Below, one piece after another: positions 7,023 to 17,912 of a DNA stretch of 23,717 nt. A program made the position numbers and the translations under genes. Position 1 is the stretch's first letter, and each line of letters starts with the position of its first letter. Below the pieces are notes generated by a model, which saw only the letters and a program-made list of their open reading frames with translations, was not told where the DNA came from and did not search any database. The stretch lies in NCBI GenBank assembly GCA_024364805.1, contig CM044517.1, forward strand, positions 26,033,823 to 26,057,539. The letters are read 5' to 3'. This DNA is from Euprymna scolopes. Taxonomy: Eukaryota > Mollusca > Cephalopoda > Sepiida > Sepiolidae.

Positions 7023-10000
7023 TATATAAAAAATATGTTAATACATTTTCTCCAAGAGTTCCGATCTTTGCTCTGCACTTTCTTCTTAAAATCTGCCAAA
7101 TATTTAACTAACAATATTCAACATTTTTATATTAATTATATGCAAACAAAATTTTTAAGTATACAAAACCTTAAATTTCCCTTAAATTGCACTTTATTTT
7201 CAACAAATATTATTAATAATCTTTTAATAGTAATACCTTTTTATTACATTATTTTTTAATGTAATTTTAAACCACAATAACCCTCTATAACTAGCAAATA
7301 TTACCGAACAGAATTAAATTGTGTTTTGGAATCTCAAAGCTCTCGATTGCAAGTAACGGCATGCGAACGAAACGACCGCCATGAAACGTTATTACTACAA
7401 AAACAAATGCTTTATCGGAAAAAAAAACAAGAGGAATAATCTGAAACAAAATAGTATTCCGTCTGATTGACAAAGTGCTTGTGGCGCTAGCTTTAGAACT
7501 CGCGCCATTACTTCCGTAACTGATAACACTAACGGTGAGCGGCTGATGAGAACAAGATATCATACGTTTAATCGCATGGATGCAGACAAACTTTGAAATT
7601 AAATTCCAAATTTTATGAAAATTGAATCACTGATCTAAAACTTTATTGGTTAGGTGTTATCATACTTTGCTTAGCATACTTATCGTAGCCGCCGTGATCA
7701 GAAACTTGCACCGGCTCGTGGCCTGCATACGCTTGCATCAGGATCTTATCCTTATCGCATCCGGGAATAAATCCGACCTGCAAAATGCCCAACCGTTGAA
7801 GGTCAGACTGGCGCCGTTTGATCTAGGTCTAAGCAGAAAATCGGAATAGTTGAACAACGATAAAGACGAACACAGAACTATCCAAGTGTAAAGACTTGAT
7901 CTCCTACAAGCACCCATCTCAATTTTGCGAGGTATTCTTTCACCTCGGTTTTGCCCCTGGCAGAATAAAAAGAAAACGATCAGAAATTACAACAGGCTCA
8001 CCTTTAAACCTCAACGTAAATTTGAATAAAGTAAAACAATTCAAATTGCAAAAGACGTGTCATCTTAAGCTATCTGTCGAGCTGGCCTGGTAACATCCGG
8101 AAAGCGTAGTGGTTCATCTTCACGTAACGCCAGATACAATACTCCGCTGTCGAAGAAAAGCTACAACAGGTCGATGAGTTCCGTGATGCCTTCCAAGATG
8201 GATACTGCTAGTCCGGTTGTCCTCATGGAGTTCGTTGTGCATATCCGTCCGAATGGCGGACAAATGGCAGGTGAAAATGTAGACCTTAATTTCGTCTATG
8301 CAAGACATTATATATTATAATGATGAAGGTCAATTAATTCACAGAGCACAACAATGTGCGATTAATATAATATTTCGCTCAACATAAGGACATTGATGTT
8401 TGCAAATGATAATAACATTTCACCTCATATTAGGGCATTATGCGCCTCAATGAGATAAAGAGGTTTTGAGCCTACAAGCCTCGAGTGAGTTTACATACGT
8501 CTATTCCGATCTGTTGTATCTGGGTAAACTACCGGACTGAAAAGATAAATTTATCCCCAAGAATAGCCTTGGCAGTTAGTAAGAACAAGCAATCTGATAG
8601 GTTCAAACAAAATCGTGAGCGGACAAACCGACCAATGAGGAGCCTGCTTATTTCTGCAGAATTTCTTACAATGCGTCTCAGCTGGACGCTCGTCGACAAG
8701 GACAACATCTCTCGGAGAAGTCGCTGTACGAATCAATACGTTTTGGCTTAAATGTTACTCTGTTAGTGCAGAAGCAGGGAGCATCTTCGATCAGTTATCT
8801 ACCGGCTTTTTGTGAGACTAACCGGTTTGTAAAGATCCGACTACTTGCTGACAACGAGTCTAGCGAAGGGAATATTCACTGTCATAGAAACAAAAGAATA
8901 ATCTCCACGATCTCGCCTATTGCAATGCTCGCCCAGTTTTGTAATTATTATTACAGGAGTCATTACGGAATCGCGCCGATAGAGGGTAATATTAAGAAAG
9001 GGTGGCTAACACGGTTTGAACGTATGCTAAGAATCGACAACGACACCGTCGTAAAACTCACTTTTTATTTTCTAATTGCGAGGAAGCGACTTAGAGAAAA
9101 GCCGCTGATGACTTCACCAAAATCTCCGTAGAATCAGCCGTAATTTGAACCAAGCATGTGATCGGTTCAAGCGGACTTCACAAGATTAATGCAAAAATAG
9201 ACCTACTCAATATTATTCATTATGTGTATTTTTTAAGCTTAACCAGGAGGTAAAAACCTAAAATGGATTAAAAGAACGCTAGGAAGTTTGTTTCATCTAA
9301 TTATTAAAAAAGAAAAACATGAAATAGATTCTTTTACTTTTTGAATATTAGTGAATTCGAGTAATTTTTATACATTTCTGAGCCAAACAACGATTCTTTT
9401 TTATTGAATAACATATGACTTTTTGTTTCATAATTTTTGGCGAAGCCGTATTAATTCTTCGTGAGTTGATTTCTAAATTCCTAATAATTTAAATTAATGG
9501 TCTTTCAAAAAGAGTGACTATATTCCAATTTCGAGTAGAAGAGCAAGTGTGTAAACTCAGATACGACGTGAAGCGGCTATCAAAGACTTCTAACAAATCA
9601 TGGCTTACAAAACAAGACCATGCTACCCCGGTGAATTAAATAAAGGGTTCTGTATGGAATATAGTATTTTTTTTTCTTTTTGAATGCTAGTGAATTTTTT
9701 CTATTTTATTCCGTATTAATTACTGAGATCGACAGAAAATTTCCCGAGTTGCTAAGTTCGACAAGAGACACAGGAAGAAGTTCGGAAGTTACATCGTTCG
9801 AAACGTCATGAAAATACCATTGAATATGTGTTCAGTAGTCAGAAGCATCTAAGTAATCGTTTGTTAACAATTTTCAGTCACCTATTAAACTTCTTTATTC
9901 ATTCAACTGCCTATTTATTTGTGTAATTAACCGTTATCCTCGAGTGAGTTTTTGACCTTGATACTCGGCGATTCTTTAATAAGAAAAAACTTCATTATAT

Positions 10001-10254
10001 AGTCTGGGTTGTATTTATGTTATTTTTGTAATTTTATTTATTTATTTCCCCCAAAGTAGCACCAACTATTTGATAGTCTTGAAATAAGATAGCAGAACGG
10101 AATGCGACTTTCCTAATCTCTAAGATACAAGGGTTACTCCGCCTTGCGTTATTGGTTTACAGTCGGGCGCAAACGTAAGCCAGGGATTTTTGAAACATTG
10201 ATAAAGAAAGTACATAACATTTGAAAGATCAGTGCAACGCATAGGCAATTCTTA
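7023..10254. other. Long stretch without recognised repeats or genes
   Basis: 7023-7290 is AT-rich. 7290-9150 is visibly richer in GC and CpG, free of microsatellites, and does not match any other part of the window. It has short open frames on both strands (90 codons minus at 7291-7563, 121 codons plus at 8766-9131), none with a recognised domain. 9150-10254 returns to AT-rich DNA. A CCTCGAGTG motif occurs near 832, 8480 and 9939 without longer similarity. This may be decayed older repeat, regulatory DNA, or UTR/exon material of a gene outside the window. Confidence 0.45.
7643..7822 (-). other. Possible exon-like 59-codon minus-strand frame
   Basis: Between stops, the minus strand from 7822 to 7643 encodes 59 residues including LGILQVGFIPGCDKDKILMQ, AYAGHEPVQVSDHGGYDKYA and a KQSMITPNQ end before TAA. 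Amino-acid composition looks protein-like, and a GGGCATTTTGCAG sequence (AG at minus-strand 7779-7778) could act as a splice acceptor. No family was recognised, there is no start codon, and the length is not significant by itself. It is recorded because codon composition is better than in other short frames of the window. Confidence 0.2.
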
Positions 10255-10627
10255 CAGATACGAAGCTAGAAAACGGAGCTATTAAATCCGACATAATGAT
10301 ATGGGACACGAAGGAGAAAGAAGCAAACTTGGAAGTTGGTGTCCGCAATAATGCTGGGTAAATCAAGGCTGAGAGTGAAAAAAATAACAAAATATCAAGG
10401 TATAATCTACAACATCAAAAAAACAAAACAAAAAAAAACCTGGAATCTTAGGAAGATCTCTATAATTCCAGTAATTATAGAAGCAACTGGACACATGAAA
10501 AAGAATTTGAAAACTACCTGACAAATATACCCGATTAACCAAGTGCAAAAGAGAGTAAAACAATTCAACTTAAAATGACGGTTAGAATCATAAAAAAGAC
10601 CTCTCGCTCAATATCTTCATCTTGAAC
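10255..10627 (+). pseudogene. LINE ORF C-terminus with restriction-like endonuclease remnant
   Basis: Translation gives LENGAIKSDIMIWDTKEKEA, then KKITKYQGIIYNIKK, ISIIPVIIEATGHMKKNLKT, and, after a stop, a TVRIIKK ending. The pattern PDI(V/M)..D..K, KYQ.L...I, IPV(V/I)I.A.G...KNL and a terminal V.II(R/K)K is known from the C-terminal region of LINEs with a restriction-like endonuclease (R2/R4/Dong-type), as seen in many mollusc ORFs. The PD motif is SD here, stops interrupt the frame (before KKITKY, and after KNLKTT), and an inserted AAAACAAAA-rich stretch lies near 10418-10438. The reverse transcriptase part is absent. It is a dead 3' fragment, distinct in type from the LINE tails at 4410 and 16471-17330. 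Confidence 0.65.
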
Positions 10628-10697
10628 GAAATGATAAAGATATTGAAAAAAAAATGTCCAGAGATTAAGGTTGTGTTAAGGTTGTAAAACCAGTGAA

Positions 10698-11399
10698 AAC
10701 CGAACTGTTATTTTAGGTTTCTATGTATTCAGAAAGAAAAATTACATACTTTACAAAATTTCTGAAAGAAAATTATATAAAATGTGCAAATGATTCTTTT
10801 TAAATGTAGCATGAGGCCAAAAAGGGTGTGTGTGGGGGGGGGTCGTCCACTTGGTCTATTCCCTATAACTAGTTGCAGTCACCACAATACCGCATTCACT
10901 CTAGGGTTCGATCTACTTAAAGCACCAGATGACATGAACAATATTTACAGGATTTTTTTTATTTTTAACAATGACTTTTTTTTTTTAATATTTTTATTTA
11001 AAATGCAACAATGAAAGATGGGAATGGTGATGCGTATGCTATATGCGGGTGATGGGGGGGGGGTAATGGGAACCTAAAAACACCCCAAAATAAAGAAAAA
11101 TAACAGTAATAAAAAATAAATGAACCAAATAAAACATTAAGCGATGAATGTGTTAATGAAGACCCGCCCTTACCTATTTAATTTTTAAGTGCTTCCTGTT
11201 TTCCGGTATCAGCTGAAAACAAGGGAGCTCTTCCTAAGAGGGAATGGGCACAACTACGGACAAAATAAAGGGGCGGGGCATGGGCATATTCGGTAACCCC
11301 CAAGAAAAATACCATTGGGACGGGTTTGGACTAAAATAAATTGATCAGGACTGGGTTTTCTTAGGAGGTATTCTAACACCCGAACTGTTATTTTAGATT
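10698..11399 (+). repeat. 22 bp direct repeats bounding about 660 bp
   Basis: CCGAACTGTTATTTTAG is present exactly at 10700-10716 and 11380-11396. With neighbours the match is 20 of 22 bases. The enclosed DNA has no recognised features beyond poly-G runs. Confidence 0.7.
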
Positions 11400-11487
11400 G
11401 GTAACAAAAAACGTAACGTTATATTTAAATCTAGTTGTATTTGTAACATAGTGCGGGCAGCTATATGCAAAGATTTTAGCTACATTT

Positions 11488-11605
11488 CATCACCTAACAT
11501 TTAATCACCCGACTAATAATCACTGACATATAAACACAAGATATTTAATCACATGTTTTTCATCACGTGGCTACGTATTCACTACACACCGAGACAATTA
11601 ATCAC
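11488..11605 (+). repeat. Degenerate array with 15 bp period, ATCAC core
   Basis: (A/C)ATCAC or ATTCAC occurs at 11488, 11503, 11518, 11547, 11561, 11577 and 11600, a spacing near 15 bp or a multiple. The complementary form GTGATT follows at 11653, 11717 and 11725, so the flanks are in inverted orientation. Confidence 0.7.
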
Positions 11606-12492
11606 CTCCTAAGGAAAAAAATACAATTTATTTATGTAATAATGTTATTTATGTGATTATTTTTTTATTATGTTAAATTTTTAGCCCCTTGCACAATTTT
11701 GGGGTTATTTTTTAGAGTGATTAAGTGATTAATATCTTCAAGGTAAAACTACCCTCCCCGCGAATCATGTAAGGGTTAGGGTTGAGGCTATCTGTTCGCT
11801 TAAAGTAAATATCATCCATTTTCTTTAAAAAAACTTAACAAATGAACAATAAACATAACATTTATTTTAATTAATTTAGTTTTCCTTTAAAAATGTAAAG
11901 AAACTTTTGCAAATAGTTTCATTTTCTTCTTTTTTTTTTGACCGATAAAATTTTAAAGCAGGTGAGAAAATGCTGTGTTGGATAAAAAAAAAAAAAAAGT
12001 TTGTTCAGCACGATCAGGAAACCCATCCACTCCAACTTATTCATTAAAATTCCCTTTGTGATTGTCTCATTTTTATTCATAGACTTATCTTTAAAACACT
12101 GTATATCAAATAAAGCCTCAGATTATTCTTGGACGAACAAGGTCAATCACATGCAAATCAGGTCAATACCAAAAGTTAATAATGTCAGAGTTAGTCTTAA
12201 AACAGAATATATTACGACGCTAAACAGATCTTCTTTGCTTAGATGCCGCCACTTCACACTTCACGTGATTCATCAGTTCATTAGACTTCTTCTCTCGGTA
12301 GCCACGGCTAGTGTTTGTAACAGTTTGACACGCTGTATAAAAATGTGCGCATTTTGGAGCATTTCATTGGGTGATGATTAGATTAAGTCTACTGAACATT
12401 AATAACAAAAGCTTGGTGGCCGAATCCGGAAAAAAAACTTTAAATTCATACGAATATAATAAGGTTACATTGTCGAAGGATCTGTGGATTTT

Positions 12493-12660
12493 ACGGTGGT
12501 TTAGTGGTTAACAAAAAAGACTGACAACATGAATGTCCAAAGTTCTTATCTAGTTCGTTTCACAAAAGTCACTTACACTTAGGATGTTGGTGACCTTCAC
12601 TTGTTCCCTCCCATAGGTTGTCTATGCCTTTCTAGAAAAACAATTCTGACTAGAAAAATA
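12493..12660 (+). mobile_element. tRNA-derived SINE, decayed
   Basis: The head ACGGTGGTTTAGTGGTTAAC is a recognisable Pol III A box of a tRNA-derived SINE. The B box position about 40 bp later is eroded (AGTTCTTATCTAGTTCG). The body GGATGTTGGTGACCTTCACT, a CCTCCCATAGG block and a GCCTTTCTAGA block are shared with 6289-6428. It resembles cephalopod tRNA SINEs in organisation. No A-tail is obvious. Confidence 0.65.
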
Positions 12661-12844
12661 TCGGGGCAACCAATAATAAAGAATGTTCGGATTCAAACGA
12701 TATGATGATGAGGATCGATTCTATTGATTGAGGAAGTTCATCTTATAAAAAAAAACACTTAAAAAAAAACTCTTTAACAAAATGAATTACTAAAATTTAC
12801 CATGTTTCTAATGTTCATTAGACGATATTCACAGACTCAAGATT

Positions 12845-13775
<931 letters not shown>

Positions 13776-14241
13776 GTTAAGTTGGATAAATTCTTTTGCA
13801 GTTTTAACAAAATAGCTACAACAATATCGGAGCGTCTCCCGCTAGTTTGTATTATTCGGAATACTGTTCTCATCTTGCGCATTTTTCTCACTTGCTTTCT
13901 GTCGATGTCACTGTCACGATTTCTTTTAGTTGCGACTTGTCCAATTCGTTATCGAGGATCTGTAGGGGAACATACGAAAATGCTATATACTAATAAGTTT
14001 TAAATGACAGTTTTATGAATGGTCGAAGGTTCAAACCTCACTACTATTAGATATTATGTTAGATAAGCTATTTGCGAATGTCTTTCTAAAAGTAGATTCT
14101 CGTATTTTTTCCACAGAAAGTGGAAAGGCTATATTATATGGCAGTAATTATATATATAAAGCCCTTAATCCACTTAATTAATGGTTGATAAGAGTAAGAG
14201 AATAGTTAGGACAAGGAAGTGTTTGTTAGTGATGGAAATTG
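13776..14241. other. Unassigned stretch
   Basis: No gene is visible. Short frames at 13688-13891 (minus) and 13782-14003 (plus) overlap each other and show no known domain. A B-box-like GGTTCAAACC at about 14028 lacks a partner A box. Confidence 0.4.
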
Positions 14242-14438
14242 CCGTATATTTCGCGTACAAGACGATCCTTAAAGTTTAAAAAAATCCTCAAACAATATTT
14301 CATAAGATGCCAAGTGTTACATGGTTTCGTGATTTAGCAGTCGTCTTATTCAACCGATATATGATAAATTCATTAAAATGTGCTCCAATTTTGTACCTTG
14401 TCTTATCTGACGGTCGCCTTATACGCCGAAATATATGG
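14242..14438. mobile_element. MITE with 27 bp terminal inverted repeats (197 bp)
   Basis: The left end CCGTATATTTCG.CGTACAAGACGATCC and the reverse complement of the right end, CCATATATTTCGGCGTATAAG followed by GCGACC, pair over about 27 bp with a few mismatches and one gap. The interior is AT-rich and non-coding. The TTTCGGCGTATAAG terminus is a widespread form among short DNA transposons of animals, but I cannot assign the superfamily, and no clean target duplication is visible. Confidence 0.7.
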
Positions 14439-15223
14439 TAAGTAGAATGTTATTATTTAAGAGGACGCATCAACAAGAACTTCTTTACACTGGACGTTAA
14501 GACGACGCGGGTAGTTCTAGGCAAGAAGCTTTGTACATAGAATTTGCCTTTAGATTAAGGCACAGATAGTGGTTGTAAGTAGACGAGTGCTTCTTGTAAT
14601 GAAGAACATATTGTTAAATACTATTTCAGATGAGGAGGCGCCTTTACAGATGGAATGCTGACGGGGCTGCTCAGACACTTTTTTGCATGTCGGAGTGTCC
14701 CTCCTCCAGACCGCTGACTTCCCCTACCTACTTTCCGACCTTGATGTCATAGTTGTCGCAGTGGAGGAAAGACTAAATACCGCATTTGTAAATAACTTCT
14801 GTTTTGAATAATATTTGTGATTTCTTGCTTGTTTTATTTCAGTAACAAATTATGTTCGCCTGAATATTTCTGAAAACTGATTCATAATCTATAGAAAACC
14901 AACTTTTATTTTCATTCATGTATGACTTGTTTCCGTCTAGACGTCGTGAATTAGTTTGTCTCAGTAACTATAATTTCATCTGGATATGTTTTGACATATA
15001 TCAGCTGAATAACTTCTGAATAGCATTATTCATTTATGCAAATGTAAATTTTCACTATCGAAACGTACAATAGCACCCAAAACACAGGGTCAGAATCTTA
15101 AAACCTAATAATTGTTAGAAATAACAACCGTGAAATTTTGTCCCTTCCTATTTTGAAAATAAATAAATAATTGTTATAATTCTTTTTCTATCCTTTACAA
15201 ATGATTCAGATTTTAGTATGTTA
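14439..15223. other. Unassigned stretch with a GC-richer pocket
   Basis: 14630-14780 is GC-richer and includes an acceptor-like CTATTTCAG just before an ATG at 14630, which opens a 40-codon frame ending at 14752 with no recognised similarity. The rest is AT-rich and holds nothing that could be assigned. Confidence 0.35.
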
Positions 15224-15560
15224 CTAGACTACCTGTGACCCGTTGAGTCAGTATATTACATTAGCTATTGGAATTCATGTATGAGCGTGACACTTATGAC
15301 GTAAAGAAAAAAAAATTTTTTTGACATAACAGAAACATTTCTATGAAAGTATATTAAAATCGCGGACGGATCATACAAGCATGAAGAAAAGACCTCCCTA
15401 TTCGTGTAAAGTTTCCTATTTTTCCGAATAATCGCTCAAAAATCGAAAATTAAACATGATTTTCCTACGAATCGAACGCCGACGAAAGTCATTTAGCAGC
15501 AAAAACGCACATGAACCTACCGATGAGAAATATAAGAATGAAAAACGCATATTGGAATCC
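15224..15560 (-). mobile_element. Possible Helitron 3' end
   Basis: On the minus strand the sequence reads GACTCAACGGGTCACAGGTA then GTCTAG, followed by T. It therefore ends in CTAG with an A^T-compatible flank, and the ACGGGTCACAGGTAGTCTAG ending recalls Helitron termini. The hairpin is weak and no 5' TC end was found, so the extent to 15560 is a guess. Confidence 0.35.
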
Positions 15561-15778
15561 TTCAATCAAGTTATAGAAACTTAAAATCTAAAAAAAAAAA
15601 ATAATAATTAATGAAACCTGAAGCAAAAAAAAAATAAATAAAACCTAAATAAATAAAATAAAATAAAACTAATATTGAAACAGATTAGTAAATATGTCAA
15701 TAAATTCACCGTTCTCACACAACTATTTTGTATCTAGAAATGTAAACAAAAAAGAAGGAAAGAAAAGGGACGGATAGA

Positions 15779-15824
<46 letters not shown>

Positions 15825-16121
15825 CTTGGCTTTACTACAATTGTTCTTGTGTTTGTCAACGGGTTAAAGTTGTTTAGTTGTAAGAAAATAGCGACAGTAT
15901 GGTTGTAATAAAGAATAGTTCCCATGTTAAATAATAATTTCGAAATAATAACGTTAATATTTAAGTGCGCAGGTCAAAATCTGCATAAGAAGCGATTTGT
16001 GTTTATTTGTTTACGTGGTTATGGGTTAATGTTTATGCGCGCATGCGCAACTGGATATCGTAAACCGGAAAGTGGGTTACATCACTCGTTACAAGGTCAT
16101 TTGAGTTTTATAATTATATAG
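15561..16121. other. A-rich and microsatellite-bearing stretch
   Basis: A-rich (AAATA)-type runs lie at 15590-15668. The (AGT)n array is listed separately. A palindromic GCGCGCATGCGCA at about 16037-16049 resembles an NRF1-type site. On the minus strand from 16122 the sequence A|TCTATATAATTATAAAACTC resembles a Helitron 5' start, but no matching 3' end was found. No gene is visible. Confidence 0.4.
15781..15824 (+). repeat. (AGT)n trinucleotide microsatellite
   Basis: About 14 uninterrupted units. Confidence 0.97.
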
Positions 16122-16122
16122 A

Positions 16123-16470
16123 TTATGGATGATAGCGACTACCAGTTGTCAAAATTTCGGCTTTTCACAGTTGTTATTTCTTACAATATCAGGCTTTCAA
16201 ATGATGTCCCTTAATTTTGGACGCTACTGTATTTCTACAAGTTATAGGCGATGGTACTTTCCATTTTTGATTCATAAACATTCCAGGGGCAAGTTGTCTT
16301 GCAGAGTGTAAAGGATAACTCTGGAAAAATGTAGAAAATAATAAAAAAAATAAACGAATTTGCTAAAGGATGACAGCATGAAAGAAAGCGAAGACTAATA
16401 AAATAGTCGCGAGCACATAAAAATGACGTGTAAAGCCAAATCTGTAACTCTCTTCTCCTTTCTCTCTGCC
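16123..16470. other. Unassigned stretch
   Basis: No recognisable gene or repeat; short frames only. Confidence 0.4.
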
Positions 16471-16815
16471 TTTTTTTTTTTTTTCTTTTTTTACATTTTC
16501 ACCCCAAACAAGGCAAATTGCCACTTTGGTGTAGGGGGCTACTATCAGGGGCAACACTACTGGTGTACTATGTAGGGATTTGGGCAGCAAGGTGTCGGTT
16601 CACGTTACATTTGAACTTCTGCACGTCAGTACTGTTGGGGAAGCAGGGACCTGGAATGGAATTCCAGAGTCTAGCGGTTCTGGGGAAGAAACTATTGGAG
16701 TAAAAAGATCTTTTACATCTAGGGATCTCTACAGTGTGGGGGTGGGATTTAGCAGCCTGTCGGGTTTGTCGAGGGTGCTCACGTCGTGGGGGCACAAGTG
16801 ATTGCAGTTCGTCAG
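16471..16815 (-). mobile_element. LINE tail, minus orientation, with C-terminal coding remnant
   Basis: The minus frame ending at 16568 reads QTRQAAKSHPHTVEIPRCKR, then SFYSNSFFPRTARLWNSIPG, and KFKCNVNRHLAAQIPT before a stop. This is the C-terminal end of a jockey/CR1-type LINE ORF2. It is followed by a 3' UTR with CCCCTACACCAAAGTGGC and, at plus 16472-16499, a T-rich run that is the A-tail of the element on the minus strand. Only the last 75 or so codons survive. It is about 80% similar by eye to the plus-oriented copy at 16990-17330. Confidence 0.75.
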
Positions 16816-16989
16816 AGCATTCACCACTAAAATACTTGTAGAAAAGGCAGAGGGATGCAACATTTCGTCTGAAACGTAGTACACTTTTTTTTTAACGGTG
16901 TCGTTACATGTCAACACTCTGAACCCACACGTTGCATGCATACATTCGCAAGGAAACAAAAACAAAGAAAGCATTCGGCTCACTCTTTT

Positions 16990-17330
16990 TCATAGAAAAC
17001 AACAGACATTTATTCGACGAACTACAAGCCCTTGTACCCACTCGACGTAAATTCCACCGTCAAACCCGACAAGTAGAGATTCCTAGATGTACAAAGGTCT
17101 TCTACTCTAATAGTTTCTTCCCCAGAACTACTAGATTCTCGGATTTTCTTCTGGATTCTTGTTTCCCCAACTGTACTGACATGCAGAAGTTCAAGTGTAA
17201 TGTTAACAGACATCTTGTTGCTCAACTCCCTACATAGTATCCTTGCAACTTATATTCCTGATAGTAGCCTCCTACATCAAAGTGGCGCTGTGCCTGGGTT
17301 GGGATGAAAATGTAATAAAAAAAATCAACT
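16990..17330 (+). mobile_element. LINE tail, plus orientation, with C-terminal coding remnant
   Basis: The frame to the stop at 17237 reads LQALVPTRRKFHRQTRQVEI, then SNSFFPRTTRF...CFPNCTDM and QKFKCNVNRHLVAQLPT. It is the same LINE family as the copy at 16471-16815, in opposite orientation. Relative to that copy the HPHTVEIP region is shortened and the segment after PRTTR is locally out of register (SDFLLD instead of WNSIPG), so indels have occurred. The 3' UTR (CCTCCTACATCAAAGTGGCG) and an A-rich tail near 17308-17325 follow. Confidence 0.75.
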
Positions 17331-17912
17331 TAGTCAGTTTTAAATGGTTGACCGTTTAGATGTCCAAGATACTGTATCTTACAAAAGATTTATATCTATA
17401 TATTAAGCAACGTTTAGCCTGGTCATTACTAAAATGGGTGACCATTTAGGAATTCCAGGCGGTGTATGTGCTCTCCCCTTAACTCGGCATGTTTCCAGTC
17501 GTCTAGCACATATCCATGCCAACGGACTCAAAAAGTGCCGATTCAGGGAATGTGTGGTTGGATTGTACGTGACTCTTGCTGCCTAATTAAATATGCAGCT
17601 ATCCTTACAGGAGCTATCCATTGTCTCTTGAGATTGAACGGAAGCATTCTATTTTTATATATTATTTACCTTCTCGCTTGGCGGTTAGACACAAGATTAG
17701 ATAAGGCTTGAAGAACCACGCCCATTAGAATAAACGCAGTCTAGTCCACAAGAATGCCTTAGCAGATCCGTCGCGTCGAGCCATCAGCAAAAAAATTGAT
17801 CCCTTTCTAGAGAAAAGGTAATGTCTGGAAGAGTAACCTCCTCGGATTAAGCAGGAATATACCTCAACCTGACATCAACAAAGGCATTCTGATATTTTTC
17901 ACATATTGTGTA
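17331..17912. other. Unassigned stretch with two short internal repeats
   Basis: TAAATGGTTGACCGTTTAG at about 17340 and AAAATGGGTGACCATTTAGG at about 17431 are diverged copies. The block around 17604-17725 (ATTGTCTCTTGAGATTGAAC ... AGATAAGGCTTGA) resembles 19440-19605 on the same strand. No gene is visible; the 81-codon frame at 17466-17711 has no known domain. Confidence 0.4.

Larger units (their letters stand above)
10628..12492. other. AT-rich stretch with short arrays, no gene
   Basis: It contains a 22 bp direct repeat pair at 10698 and 11378, poly-G runs near 10835 and 11055, the 15 bp ATCAC array at 11488-11605, two TTAGGG-like units near 11770-11785, and a poly-A run near 11985. A 126-codon plus frame at 12001-12381 lacks an ATG at its start and resembles no family; it is not called. 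Confidence 0.55.

Noticed and set aside
7291-9131. Frames of 60-121 codons at 7291-7563, 7646-7849, 7896-8093, 8120-8308, 8485-8751 and 8766-9131 as genes
   Set aside because: They overlap on opposite strands, have no recognised domains, and are of lengths expected by chance in GC-richer DNA.
10860-10925. B-box-like GGGTTCGATCT as a tRNA or SINE
   Set aside because: No acceptable A box or acceptor stem nearby.
12001-12381. 126-codon plus-strand frame
   Set aside because: It starts without ATG in the sequence, has no recognisable domain, and lies in AT-rich DNA.
14010-14040. B-box-like GGTTCAAACC as a tRNA gene
   Set aside because: No A box at the right distance and no foldable cloverleaf.
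14630-14752. 40-codon frame after an acceptor-like CTATTTCAG, as an exon
   Set aside because: Very short, no similarity recognised, and such acceptor-like sequences are frequent in AT-rich DNA.
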